The position numbers and the translations under genes were made by a program. Positions 12,701-24,160 of a stretch of 64,000 nucleotides of DNA are shown here, piece by piece; position 1 is the first letter of the stretch; each line of letters begins with the position of its first letter. Under the pieces are notes generated by a model, which saw only the letters and a list, made by a program, of their open reading frames with translations, was not told the origin of the DNA and ran no database searches. This DNA is from Agrostemma githago (lineage: Eukaryota > Streptophyta > Magnoliopsida > Caryophyllales > Caryophyllaceae): the NCBI GenBank assembly GCA_958450325.1, contig OY288254.1, positions 37,401,077 to 37,465,076 of the forward strand. Reading direction: 5' to 3'.

Positions 12701-13706
12701 CCTTTCAACAGAGGCACAACCACCCACATTGACACATTCAAAAAGCGCCATCATTCCGGTCACGACGCCGTCATGTTCCCAACAGCTAACTTTGTCGTCC
12801 TGGGGGCTTCTCTTAGGCAGAAAACCTCCATCCACTCACAAAATCCATATAAATTCAAAGAAATCTAGCCTCCTTTCTGTAGTGTGTCATAGTACTCGAC
12901 TCAGTCGAAGACAAGAATCTGTCAGGACTCGAGGCAATACCCACTTTGGAAATGTACCCTAAAATCAAAAATCCAGGAGAGCACTAGACTACAACAGTCT
13001 CATTACAGACTACTGCAACCCTGTATAGCATATCTATCCCACTTCGATGTTCGACCATGTTGCCACTCGTCTAGGCTACGGAATAGCGCAACTTAAGAGT
13101 CTTGTTAGGTGGCCCACCCCCCTACCGAGTCACGGTCCAACCCTTCGAGAGTCCAGTCGTGTCCGTCAACTCGTCCGGTCACGCCCAGCGTCGAGTCTGT
13201 TGATAGGTCTCTCTTTTCAAATTCTCATTTTTTAAAAATCTGCAAAACTTAGCCATTTGAGAAAATCCTTTTCGACAAGGTCAAATTTCGGTCTATTTAA
13301 ATTGCAAATTTCTTTTCTACCCATTTCAGTTTTGAAAACCTATTTCCTAGCACGTAAGCTGTTTTCAGGAACTTCGATTTCAAAACTAAGCAAAAATCAT
13401 TTTCATTCCTCAGCGCGAGTCATATTTGTTTCACCTACATGTTGCATGAAAAATTTTATGTAACTTATACAGGTACAATTCAAGACCGCGCAATTCACAT
13501 AACTCCCCAGCGGCATAGACTTATACGACAAGTCCGATTCCCCGCGGAGTTATCGTCATCAGCTCAGGTACATTTCTAGTCTCCGGCCGGCGGGCCCTTT
13601 ACGCAGGTCTAATGGACTTTAAACGACCCGACCGGAAGTCTGCCAGGTCTTAATCTTTGATTGGCCTGGTAGCTACTCTGACTTTCGCCTTGTCCAAGCC
13701 TCACTC
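9794..13706 (+). other. Non-coding interior of element B
   Basis: No open frame over about 115 codons and no recognisable motif on either strand. The leader 9870-10760 resembles 62700-63540 of element G. The rest carries several TGGGGGCT words (10853, 10988, 12502, 12801) that copy the PPT core, and a short repeat cluster at 12262-12400 built on GAGAGCAAAACTCGT (five copies). Confidence 0.75.
12262..12400 (+). repeat. Short repeat cluster in element B
   Basis: Five copies of CCCGAGAGCAAAACTCGT or close variants, spaced by CAAAGAC, CCAAGAC or TAAAATC. ACGAG/CTCGT ends make each unit weakly self-complementary (GAG...CTC). Confidence 0.8.
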
Positions 13707-13719
13707 AGAGTGGGGGCTC

Positions 13720-16108
13720 TGTAGACACCCGCATTTTGACCGCCAGGTGTCTATAGCAGTTTCCGATAAACACCCGATGATGATCGGACGCAAACGTGCT
13801 TTAAATACTCAGAAATGGGCTCAAAATCATTGGCATTTGGCTTGGGCTCATTATGGAGTACATATCTTACAAAACCAACCTCAAAATCAGGCCCATCGGG
13901 TCGTTTCAAGTTAAATAAGACTAATTTGGGTCGATTCCGACACCAGGGGTAAAACCGTCTTTTAGCGACCGAGTCAAAACCCGGTCAAAGATTTTCCCGA
14001 AACACGTGAGTCAGCCTTGACACCTCACACGACTGATTCATACTCCAATCCTACGAAAAATCAGCTACATAAAATATTAAACAAATCCGTTTAAGGATGG
14101 AGTTCGATCTCAAGTAGGAATCCTATCCGAAAACCGATTCAAACACCTGACCGAGTTCAAACACTCGGCCGGGCAGCCCTCTTCCAGCCGTGTTCCCTTT
14201 ATTCCTTCACAAGAAAGCGGAATCCTCATTCCTTTCGAACTCTTACATTTCCTATCTTAAACGGTAGTTCAAACTCTCCTAGCCAAGGTCGGGAATTCCC
14301 TATAAATAGCCCCTTGCACAGCTCAAAATATATTCATGAGAAATCAGAAAAAATATCACATCTACAACATCAATTATTCTCATACACTCATAACATCAAA
14401 TATAGAAATCGACATCTGTACACACACATTCATACAAGCATAAAAACTAGGCACCGAGGAACCGATATCTCGTCCCAAAACCCGAAGGAAATCCGGCCCT
14501 ATACCCGACACCCTTCACGACCAAACCGAACCACCATAACTCACCGACATCTACTCGACGCTCTTGTGCCCAAGCCACGTCCCGACGAGCCCCGATCCGA
14601 GTAAACAGAAGCATGTAGGTTGAGGGTGTAACAAAACCCAATTTCTCCTTTTCTTCTCTTCTCCTCCTCGTCCGTCTTATTTTTTATGGGTCGGGTCGTC
14701 GCTTTTTTCTAATATTGATATTATTAAAAACTATTTTCATATATCGAACGTTCTTAAAAATATGATATCGATTCTCTATAATCGAATATTGTATCGAAAA
14801 GAATTATATTAAAATCTCGACGATATTAAAAATCGTTACATCTTTTTTTTCGTTCAAACTTCTTTTTACAAAACTTTTTTTATTCATTCCGAATACTCGA
14901 TATCGATTTCATAATCGAATATCGGGTACGACGAATAACGAAAACATAAAATCGAGTATAAATTAATTCATATTTTGTACGCGATTTATCAAAATTAGCA
15001 ATTTCGAACAAAAAAATAAAATCGGACAGACCCGCACCCGAGTCGTGCCACTCCCAGGCGACTCGCGCACGGGCCTGAAACCCGAGCCTTTTTTTTAGCT
15101 TTTTCGTTCGTTTTATTTTATTATTCTACGAAACGATTTCAAAATTTATATCTTTTCTAGAACTATTCGAATTATTTGATATTGATTTCGTAGTCAATTA
15201 TCGAATATAACGAATATCGAAAATATTAGATCGAGTACAAATTATGCAATATTTGTACGTGATTTAATAAAAGCATCTAATTTTCAAAAAACCGCTTTCG
15301 AAATCAGCCCGACACGCGACTCGCCGGCATCCCGGGCGAGCCGCGCGGCCGGCTGCCACGACGCGCCTTTTTTTTTTTTTTTTCGAACTTCATTTTTTAT
15401 ACAAAACAGCGTTTTTAGCAATATTTTTCAGATTTCGATTAATATTTATTTTCTCGATTTCATATATTTATTTGCTATATTATTTTTACAAATCGATACT
15501 AACTCGTTTGTTTATCTTGTAGCAAATTCATCTTTATTTCATCTTTTGTTTTATTATACTAAAACGAATCTCACATGTTAAATTCAACTTTGACGTTAAT
15601 TTTTCATGCATTAAACCGACTTAGCAACCCATTCAATTCCTCGCATGTTTAGGAAAACAATGTTTGCATATCATTCATCGTATTACTAACGCGCGTATTA
15701 AAAAAATCATTCGATATCCTAGTAGAGGCCGCTAATGTGCGGGCGGGGTTGGGTGTTCTTAGTGAACTTCCCAACACGTACCCTCACCCCTTACTCAGAA
15801 CCGTGGTTTACGGATGTCCGAATCCATTGGCAACGAGAGTCATTCAATATACGATTAACCGATCAAGTCGGCATCGGTATCGAATTGCAAAGGGACGAGC
15901 CCAATAAACTCTGACATCGGAAATGGGCCGTATTTTGTATACGGCCCACTACGACATAGAGTGGGTCGAACGGTTCAGAATAACCATAAAATTCGGTGGC
16001 GACTCCAACTTCGATTTAAATTTCAATTTGATCATCTCATATGGAGATTCATTCGCCTCCCCAAACCCGCGCGTGGCCGCGTCGGGGTGGACCTATGTCA
16101 TGTCCACA
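13720..16108 (+). repeat. 3' LTR of element B
   Basis: 2389 bp, near-identical to 7372-9772. It is preceded by the PPT GAGTGGGGGCTC and followed by the CCTGC target duplication. A T-tract near 15368 is shorter than the matching one near 9024, a typical slippage difference. Confidence 0.93.
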
Positions 16109-16698
16109 CCTGCGTGTCACGTGAAATCGTATGCAAAGAATGTAAACACAACTTCTTTGACGACAAAACTTACTTGTCCTTAAACAACCGATATAGCAAA
16201 AGGTATACCCTCACCCCTTACTCAGAATTGACGGTTTCCGGATGTCCGAAACCATTGGCAATGAGAGTCATTCCAGGCATGGAGTGCTTAAGGGTACAAG
16301 TCTTTATCTTTAGGTCCCGTGCCACTCAACTTTGAGCCGGCAAGGATCAAAGTTGACTTGAATGGTTTCCGAGTCCCGATAATTGACTCGGTGGCGACTC
16401 CACAAATCGGCAACAACTTCAGTTCACTAAAAAGGTTGCCTTACCAAACAAATCGGCCTTTAAACATTTACAACCACGACTCGATCAATTCCAAACGGAA
16501 ACATGGGTGCCCCCACCCGTCTAGTACAAGTCCGGATCGTCATCCGAATCGAATCTGACACCTCGCCCCGTAGGCGAGATCGGACCGGCCCTCGGAAGGG
16601 AGGGGGCCGCCTGGGTGGCCGCTGTCACACGTTGAAAAACCAAGTCGGTCCCGCGCGGGTGCGCGCGGGGAGTCGGGCGGTGCGAACAGACGTCCACA
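16109..16698 (+). repeat. 3' LTR of element A, right piece
   Basis: Continues the LTR broken at 7371 and ends GTCCACA at 16698, as does the solo copy at 60520. Starting CCTGC is the target duplication made by B. No PBS follows, as expected for a 3' LTR. Confidence 0.85.
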
Positions 16699-17296
16699 CT
16701 TCCTCTCTTTCTTCCTTTCTTTTCCACCGTAACTTTTTCTTTTTTTCTTTCTTTCTTTCTTTCCTTCTTTCTTACAAAATTTGAAAATCAAACATTTTAT
16801 CTTAAAATTTTAACTCTCTTTTAACATATATCTTCAAGTATTGCATCTATCATATTTATCAAATATCGTCAGTTCTCTCAATTACATCACAAGAAACTGA
16901 TGACTAATCTGGTGGGGTGTATAAATTCTACAGAAGGCGTGCGTTTGTGACTAAGTGCCTAAACCCAGAACATTACAGTCTCCTGCGCCACTTAGCACTC
17001 ACGCAAAGCGTGGCACCTCTGACTGAGTGGGCGAACAAAATCCCAGGCCGCCACCATATCAAAGGTCGACCATACAAACACAAGGCATGCACACAACAGA
17101 AAGTAGTAAGACAAAACAACAACAAACAATTACGACCAACAGTTAAACACAAGAGTACCAAAAACATTCAACAAACACTTTTCCCCCTTGGGCAAAGGTA
17201 AACAGAATCCAGAAACAATGTTTGAAAATTAACAAATATTTTTTATGCCTATCAGGGCAGCAGATTCAAAAGACAACAAGAAAGAGGCCTAACAGC
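16699..17296. other. CT-rich and AT-rich non-coding stretch left of the E antisense gene
   Basis: A (CTTT)n-like run lies at 16735-16775, then AT-rich sequence. No gene seen. The junction between elements A and E is at 16698/16699. Confidence 0.5.
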
Positions 17297-20200
17297 CTAA
17301 ACATCTTCTCCCTCTGGACGCAGAGTGGCAAGAGGTTCCACGACAGCAGGATCAACAACACGTTCTTGATCAGCTCCATCAGGTTCCCCAGCCTTCTGAT
17401 CAGGAAGAGGGGAATCAACCGACTCACCCACAAGCTCTCCCTCTTCATCAACAAGGACGTCCAAATTAGGCGTCACAGGGAACAACTCCTCCAGATGCTT
17501 CTTCTCAGCTGCTAGGTCCCAGGTCCCATGCTCCCCCTTCGAGTAAATCTCGATCATCTCGACCCGGGTGTATAAAGCTGACCAACTAAGAGCATCCTTC
17601 AAGACTTGCTTCAGCTCAGCATTCTTCTCCTTCAGAGAAGAACTAGCTCCCTGGACCTGAGACAATTCATCTTCCACGCCCACACACCGACTCTTTTCCT
17701 ATACCAGCAGCCCCCTAACTTGGTCCAACTCCCCCGACGGCTTGGAGATCTCCTCCTTAGCCCCATCAGTTGTGCTCTGCAGAACATCCCTCTGAGCCTT
17801 GAGAAGGTTCACCTCATTTATCAGTTGAGGCATGCTTTGGCGCAAGTATAAAGCCATTTCAAGACCTAAGCAGTATACTAATAAGTCGAGGCACAATCAA
17901 GAAAATCGTAAATGAAGGCTATCTACAGTAGACAAAGGAACTATTACCTCGATGGACTGTCCTGCAAATAGGTTAGTCAACACCTCCAGAGAATTCCCAT
18001 CCATAACAGCTTTAAGACTAGGAAACAACAACTGATACAGAGGCGCCCAACCATCCGGAGATTTAAGGATACCAAAACCATTAGGAACTTGAGTGTTAAC
18101 CCAGGGGACGCGGTGTCCGCTGATCGAGGGGCAAAGTCACGAATAGGTCCAGAAATGTCATCCATTGGGGACTTTCCAGTTGAAGTATCTCCAAGAGAAG
18201 TGGAGGAGGCACGCCTCCTCTTGGCTCTAGTGGAGGCAGAGGGAGTTGAACTGGATTTTCCCTTAGATGAAGATCTAGTGGCCGCATCCTTCCTCTTGGA
18301 AGCTATTATCTGGTCCAGAGTCAAGCGAGGCTTAGGGTTTCCTAAGGAGAAGGGTAAGGCATGGAGTCAAACATTAAGCCACATTGGAAACATTGCATTT
18401 CAACCAGACATAAAACGCCATACCCAAAGACATAATTTCGGAAGAATTTTCCTCTGGAGTGGAAGGTGAAGAAGAATCGTCCCCAAGAAGGCCCAACAGA
18501 TGATGGAAAGACCAAAGTTCTGGCTCCAAACCAAAAAGGCGAGTCAAAGAGTCTAAATCTTCCGGATCAAAGTCTGGTTGCTTCAAGGCTGCACCACAGT
18601 ATCATTAAGAAGGGTAAGCATACAATGAAGATCCAAAGTCAAGAAAGATACTAATACCCTCAACAGGCTTCCATGGAGAGAAAAGGTAGCTGGCAGCACA
18701 AGGAGAGATGACAGGTGTAATTTGTAGTGTCTATTTTGTGGTATTTTGGTCCCATTTTCCTTGTGGAATCGCTCCTTGGGAGCAGTTTATGGGCTACTCA
18801 TGCTTCCTCTAGTTCGTTTCAGGTTCCCGAGACCATTCATGAAGAGTTGGAGCGATTCCGACTCGATACATACACTTTTTGGAGCCAACGAAGTGAAGGA
18901 GCGATCACTCGATGCCTTGGATTCGATCCCGAGACCTTGGGACCCATTCCCGAGCTCCTTAGGCTCGATCCCGAGTCCCGAGAATCGATGGGAAGCCCAT
19001 GAGAGGCAAGAAGGAACCTTAAAGATCATATTGGAGGCCTACAAGACTCATCCCCGACGGGAATGGGCTCATCCCGTCCGGGACGAAGTGCACGAAAAAG
19101 ATGGGCCTGTGATGAGCTCTTCCCGACCGGGAAGGGACCCTTCCCGACCGGGACTACCTCTTCCCGACCGGGAAGGGCCATTGGCAGCCTGCTTTTGCTT
19201 CTTTTCTTCTCCTTCACTCTTGTAACCCTATATATACCCTTCCTCTTGTAGGTTCTTGAGGTTCTGGATGTTCTTCATTACCCGTTAAACCCTAGACTAT
19301 TTTAGGTTAGATTAGCTTAGATTAGAGTAGATTAGTCGGTAATTAGTCATTAAGCTAGTTAGCTAATCTTGTATTAAGGGAATTCTTGAAGAATCCATCC
19401 AAGATTGACGACCTTGGTTGATGTATTTAGGTTTTCTTATTATTACAAGTTTCAATCTTTCGTCCTCTTGTTAGTAGGTATAATCTCTCTTTTCCTTTCC
19501 TTTAATCTTGTTTATCATTAAAGTTTGATTCTTTGTTCATTGTATTGTTCATAGTTTATTGTTTTCACTAGTTTCATTATGGTTGTTTTGATTCTTATGT
19601 TGATTCCTCTTGTTAGTGTTAGTTTTAGCATAGATATGTTTGAGTAGATTCTTGCTAGGATTATTAGGGTGATTGGGTGTAATTATGGATGATTAGGGTG
19701 AGATGGGTGGTACTAGATGTTGTTTTTGTTGTTTCCCATTTACCTTGCACTCCACATGTTCGATGAAATGCTTGTGAGACTAGAGACGATCAATCCTTGT
19801 TTTTCTTGCATATTCTCTTGTATGTGTGTGTTTGGTGGGTTGGTTTGGTTCCCTCATTATGTAGCGAGAGCCCGATGAGGACGACCCCTAGGCCGATTAC
19901 GTAGCGAGAGCCCGATCGGCGGTACCTAGGCTACGAAAGCATGCTAGTGACCCCGTCTTTCCCCTTTTTGCCTCCTTTGCATCCATGAACCCGACCTAAC
20001 CCTAGTTTTCCTTCTTATCGATTTATTAGCTTCCCTTAGTCGTTAGTCTTTGTTTTTGTCTTCCTTTCCCGTGTTTTAGACCTAGTTTAGTCCTTAGCCT
20101 CCCCCTAGATTAGCTTGTCTCGAACCTAGTCCGAAACCGTAGCACCCACTAGTCCGAACGCATTTCCGTCCCTGTGGATCGACCCGACTTGCCCTAGCTA

Positions 20201-20837
20201 CCCTAGTTAGGATACTCGGTTATTATCTGACGGCGGGATAGACGACAAATCCCTCCCATCAAGAGATGGTGTCGATCTTCACAAAGACAAAGTGCCGGAA
20301 CCAATGGTCGTCTACAGGGTTGGCAGAAAATGAAATACAAGACTCTTCACCCTTCCTCAGGCGAAGAGTCACCAAGCCACCCCCAACAGACTTCACCCAA
20401 TAGACAGAGGAAATATCACCCAAGGTAATACCTCTCTGGTATCGTTGGTTCAGAACACAAAAACACAGCAGAAGGCGCCATGCATGTGGCACCAGTTGAT
20501 AGGGGGCAAGTCGATGAAAGATAAGAAACTCGCGAATCAATACAGGAAAAGGGAATCTCAGACCTAAACAGAAAGGGTAGGAATAGAGACAGGTCCACCC
20601 AGGACGGAAAAAATCTGCTCTCTGATCGCGAAGAGGGATGTGAATAACTACATCCTCACCAAAGCCATAAACCTCTTTAATAGCGGGGAGATCCTTCTCA
20701 GCATAATGAGAGTCACAAGAGTAGGGAAGGCCAAGGTTGAGTGTGGAAGGAAACAACGCCAGAGACGGCGAGGAGGATGACGATGATGGGAGAGGGGTTA
20801 AGGATTTTGAGTGAGAGCGAGTCGACTTGGGAGCCAT
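17297..20837 (-). pseudogene. Antisense Transposase_28-type gene of element E, split by solo LTR F
   Basis: Minus-strand exons: 20837-20262 joined to 18708-18658 (one exon, interrupted by the solo LTR), then 18588-18424, 18341-17948 and 17865-17297; GT/AG borders fit. The ATG at 20837 starts a Ser-rich leader. Exon 1 has the segment FPFPVLIREFLIFHRLAPYQ followed by LVPHAW, the hallmark of the Pfam 'putative gypsy type transposon domain' (Transposase_28). Exon 3 has a basic, Ser-rich linker (AKRRRASS); the last exon is a long coiled coil with an acidic tail. Breaks: the LTR insertion, a frameshift near 18105 and a TAG near 17700. Such genes are known as extra ORFs of gypsy elements; their function is unknown. 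Confidence 0.7.
18709..20261 (+). mobile_element. Solo LTR F (family of elements C and D)
   Basis: 1553 bp, starting TGACAGGTGTAATTTGTAG and ending CTCCCATCA, flanked by a perfect duplication AGAGA (18704-18708 and 20262-20266). It shares with the D LTR the GGTCCCATTTTCCTTGTGG start region, the CCCGACCGGGA inverted motifs (about 19050-19172), a TATA box near 19229 and the AGCGAGAGCCCGA repeats near 19865 and 19905. No interior sequence remains, so it arose by LTR-LTR recombination. It sits in an exon of the E antisense gene. Confidence 0.93.
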
Positions 20838-21223
20838 AGTAGAAGACAAAGGTTACGAAACAAGAGAAAAAGAAAAAGAAGATCACCACAGAAGAGAAAT
20901 CACCTAGAAAATCGAAATAGGGAGGCACGGAAACTCGGCTCTAAGCAATGGCGGACGAAGAATTAGGGAGAATTTTGGAGCTTATGAATTTTGAAAGAGA
21001 GAGTGAGAATAATGAGGGACATGAAGAGGAAAGGAGTAATTAGGGAAAAGGGGAAAAGGAAAATCAAGAAGAGTGAGTAATAATGAGGGGGAAGAGGTAA
21101 AACATTAATTGGGAAGGTGGAAGAATCAGGCTTGAAAGCAAACACTCCAAAAATCGATCGTCGTTAGAGCTGCCTACAACAAAAAGAAACAGAAATTCCC
21201 GCCTAATATGAGCTAAGTCGGAA
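20838..21223. other. Region between the E antisense gene start and the PPT
   Basis: Purine-rich on the plus strand (GA-rich), no ORF of note. It would hold the promoter of the antisense gene; no clear TATA box is seen. Confidence 0.4.
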
Positions 21224-21236
21224 ATTTGGGGGCATT

Positions 21237-21996
21237 TGTTCGGATAAAATTCGCGTCCTCGGAATACGACGTGGCATACTACGAGTGGAAGGTCAAAAGT
21301 CCGAGAGTCAAAGGGTCAAAAGATAGAAGGTCAAAAGACGATACTCGAAAGTCAAAAGCCGGAAACTGAGAAGTCGGAAATCAATATAGCCGAGAGTCAA
21401 CAAGTCAAATAAGACCCGAGATCATATACAACGATGGGCCAATCAAGAATACAAAGCAAGCGAGGAAATGGGCCGAACAAATAAGCGAGCCCAGTAAGGC
21501 ATAACCAAGCACCAGCAACTTCAGCCCATAAAAACAAGAGAGAAATGGGCAAGGAAGTGGTTCCTACATTTGGGGAAACCCTCCTGCAGACCAGGAGAAA
21601 GATCAGGAGGAGGTTAAACATAACGGCTCTGAGGGTCAACATCCATATATACAAGGAGGAAGGGAGGAAGAAGGGATTCATTCAACTCATCATCAACACA
21701 CTTCAACCTCAAGCAAATACTTTAGAAAAATACATGCAGTCAATTGTAGTCTAAATACTCGTACTTGTATTCCTTTCCTCGCTCTTTTTCATAGTAGAAT
21801 CTCGACGAGATTCCGACTCGCCCCCACAGTTTTTCCCACATCGGGTTTCCGCGTCACCAAAATCTCGCGTGTCATCTTCTTTCTTTCGCTATTCTTCATT
21901 CATTAGATTCGATACTATTTCACCAACCTGTGGCAATAGGCTGATCACTTTAACCGGCAACCGAAATCGTAGACTCGGTAAATTTTTACCAAAACA
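21237..21996 (+). repeat. 3' LTR of element E
   Basis: 760 bp, starting TGTTCGGATAAAATTCGCG and ending TTTACCAAAACA. The PPT ATTTGGGGGCATT precedes it. It contains a cluster of GTCAAAAG-type words (21290-21410). A diverged solo copy of the same LTR is at 22964-23766. Confidence 0.85.
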
Positions 21997-22562
21997 GTTT
22001 TCGTTTTAATTTTATCATGATTTTTGTTGTTTAGAGTTTGGGGATTTCTTCCTTGTTGAATGTGCATTTTAGAAATAAGTTTTTCCAAATCTCTATGACT
22101 TTTAATTTTACTGTAAGTTCTAACTTCTCAATCTCTCATAATCAATCAACAAATACTCATAGTAATTACTTTTAGTTGTAATTGATAAATATCTCCCTAG
22201 ATTTCGGACTCGAAATTCTTTTTTTTGTCTGTTACTGAGCTTATGTGAGTCACTTGGATAGGTAGCATTTGTCCCAGATTTGGTAAAATTGTCCTATTTT
22301 TTTTACTTTTAAATTACACTTTATGTCGGTTTATGGGTTGGAATTCGTCTGTTTATTTTATTAATCACGTTGTTTTAATGCTTATTTTGTTAAGAACTTG
22401 GACTTTAATTAATTTAATTGTCATTTTTTTGGGTTTCCATTGTCAGAGGTTAAAGTAATTTGTTGTTTGGTTCTTCTTCCAATTTGTTAATTTTTATTTT
22501 GATACTTTGATTGTTTATTTAATACTCCGTACATTATTTGGGCCCTAAACTTTCTGTTTCAG
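21997..22562. other. AT-rich host-like region
   Basis: T-rich, intron-like sequence on the plus strand ending in a pyrimidine tract and CAG at 22562, just before the ABC1K-like exon. No ORF seen. Confidence 0.4.
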
Positions 22563-22716
22563 AGTTGCATGATCGTCTACCCCCTTTCCAAAAGCTATTG
22601 CTATGAAGATCATTGAGGAAGAGTTGGGAATGCCTATATCAAGATTCTAATACCTGAAGTAACCTTATATCAAGCTATATATCTGAAGAACCTGTAGCTT
22701 CTGCGTCCTCATACAG
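22563..22716 (+). pseudogene. ABC1-kinase (ABC1K/UbiB-type) exon fragment
   Basis: After a TTTCAG acceptor the plus strand reads HDRLPPF, then (after a one-base shift) PKAIAMKIIEEELGMP, then YISEEPVASAS, and meets a GT donor at 22717. In ABC1 atypical kinases the sequence LPPFP...IEEELG...ISEEPVAAASLGQVY forms the start of the kinase core; ABC1K proteins act in plastids and mitochondria in quinone and stress biology. Here there is a frameshift near 22590, a stop with an insertion after PISRF, and loss of the LGQV part. No other kinase exon is visible nearby. This is an exon relic, either host or captured. Confidence 0.62.
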
Positions 22717-22963
22717 GTACTTATATATTTTTATATTTTGGCTGCCTACTTTAGAAGTTCCTGATGTACAATTGCACGTACTAAAGTTGGTGATTAATGA
22801 CATTAGGTTCAATTCATTATTATTTATAACTAATGACATTAGGTTGATTTTCACGCACAAATTATATTAATATCAATGAACATTTCGGTGGCTTTATTGT
22901 TTGAAATTGAATGAAATATGTATATATGTGAGTATGTGATATCGTGATGGTGCGAAAGAGAAG

Positions 22964-23766
22964 TGTTCGGGCCAAAAATTTGCACCTTCGGAATGCAACG
23001 TGGCATGATACGAATGGACGGTCAAAAGGTCAAAAGTCAAAGATCAACGATAAAAGAGTCAAAATTCACTAACGGAAAGTCAAAGTCAGAGACTAAAAGA
23101 CGGAAATCAAAATAATCAAAAGTCTGTAAATCAAACAAAGATCCGGAATAATATACGGCGATGGGCCAGTCAAGACATGTAAAAAGTGAAGTAATGGGCC
23201 GCGCAGCCACGCAAGCCCAGCAAATGTAGCAAGGCATCAGCAGCTTCAGCCCAAACAAGTAAGAGGGAGAAGGAGTCAAAAGGGAATCCTACAATCAAGG
23301 AAACCCTCCTGCAGACCAGGAGAGAAATCAGGAAGAATGTAACGGCAGAGGGAGCATTAAAGACAACGGCTCTGAAGGAGAGAAAAAGGGTAACGGCTCC
23401 AGGGGGGCAAGCAGCTATAAAAAGCAAAGGACGGAGGAAGAAAAGGGACATTCAACCCATAATCAACACACAGTAACTCCAAGCAAGTTTTACGACATAG
23501 TTATCGACGATTATTGTCCAAATACTTATACTTGTACTCTTTTTCTTGTTCCTTTTCGTCCATAGTAGAATCTTGGCGGGATTCCGACTCCTCTCGCGGT
23601 TTTTCCCACATCGGGTGTCCGCGTCACCAAAACCTTGTGTGTCGTTTCTCTTCTTTCATTGTTCTCCGTTTACTAGGTTCGATATCGCGTCGCTAACCCA
23701 TAGTTATAGGACGATCGCTTTGACCTGCAACCGAAATCGTAGATCCGGTAAATTTTTACCAAAACA
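22964..23766 (+). mobile_element. Solo LTR of the element E family
   Basis: 803 bp, starting TGTTCGGGCCAAAAATTTGC and ending TTTACCAAAACA, flanked by a perfect duplication AGAAG (22959-22963 and 23767-23771). It aligns along its length with 21237-21996 but is clearly diverged, so it is an older insertion or a different subfamily. Confidence 0.92.
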
Positions 23767-24037
23767 AGAAGCTGATAGAAATATCGACCGTGAACTAGTT
23801 AAATGATCGTGATTTTTTTTTTTAAAACCCAGAAATGACAAACCGTTAGAAACAGGTATAGCCATTCGAGGCAAAGACTACGCAGCAATATGTGTGTGAG
23901 ATGAATTGTTGATTTCTGATTCCGTGATGTTGTAGAAACCTTTCAAAAATTCATGTGCTTAAAAGCAATGTGTGTGAGAGATGAATGAAGCACTCCGTAC
24001 TCCTTAGCTAGGTAGATCACAAATTCTAACGGTCATA

Positions 24038-24160
24038 TTTGTCGTGTGTGACGGGTCAAATACTATCCATGTGGGTGGATAAGACAAAAACAAAATGTCC
24101 ACTCATGTTTTTGTTTAATCTATCACATAAATAGTATTTGGTCCGTCGCAGACTTGTGAC
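24038..24160. mobile_element. Foldback (MITE-like) inverted repeat
   Basis: The left arm (24038-24091) contains ACGGGTCAAATACTATCCAT and ends GACAAAAAC. The right arm (24108-24160) is its imperfect reverse complement, starting GTTTTTG and ending GCAGACTTGTGAC. Together they form a hairpin of about 50-bp arms with a short loop. Neighbouring ACTCCGTACTCC and CCGTCCC words suggest Caryophyllales MITE ends, but a target duplication was not identified. Confidence 0.55.

Larger units (their letters stand above)
7372..16108 (+). mobile_element. Element B: complete non-coding Tat-type LTR retrotransposon (LARD-like)
   Basis: Seen: LTRs 7372-9772 and 13720-16108, beginning TGTAGACACCC and ending GTCCACA, flanked by a perfect 5-bp duplication CCTGC (7367-7371 and 16109-16113). 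A tRNA-Arg type PBS lies at 9776-9793 and a PPT (GAGTGGGGGCTC) just before 13720. The two LTRs differ at only a few positions per several hundred bases by eye, so insertion was recent. The 3.9-kb interior has no gag, protease, RT or integrase frame, so it must use proteins of a partner. It interrupts the 3' LTR of element A; the empty site is seen in the solo LTR near 59831. Element G shares its leader. Confidence 0.93.
1..16698 (+). mobile_element. Tat-lineage LTR retrotransposon A, 3' part (5' end outside window), interrupted by element B
   Basis: Seen: reading along the plus strand there is a sense ORF remnant, an antisense multi-exon gene, tandem repeats at 4966-5640, a polypurine tract at 6021-6030 and a long 3' LTR (6031-7371 continuing at 16109-16698). 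This order (antisense extra ORF and tandem repeats just before the 3' LTR) is what is known for Retand-type Tat elements. The roughly 150 bases before the PPT closely resemble those before the PPT of element B. No gag or pol is in the window; they would lie to the left. The 5' LTR and TSD cannot be checked. The first ~30 bases of the 3' LTR, compared with the solo copy at 42876, appear to be deleted. Confidence 0.8.
16699..21996 (+). mobile_element. Tat-lineage element E, 3' part, interrupted by solo LTR F
   Basis: Seen: an antisense multi-exon gene (17297-20837) followed by a PPT (ATTTGGGGGCATT, about 21224-21236) and a 760-bp LTR (21237-21996). The order is the same as in element A, but LTR and extra ORF are different, so this is another Tat family. 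The left end, gag and pol are absent. They could lie left of the window if element A inserted into E; this is inference. Confidence 0.7.

Noticed and set aside
16735..16791. Lys/Arg-rich ORF at 16540-16791 (minus)
   Set aside because: Produced by the CTTT microsatellite and the LTR end.
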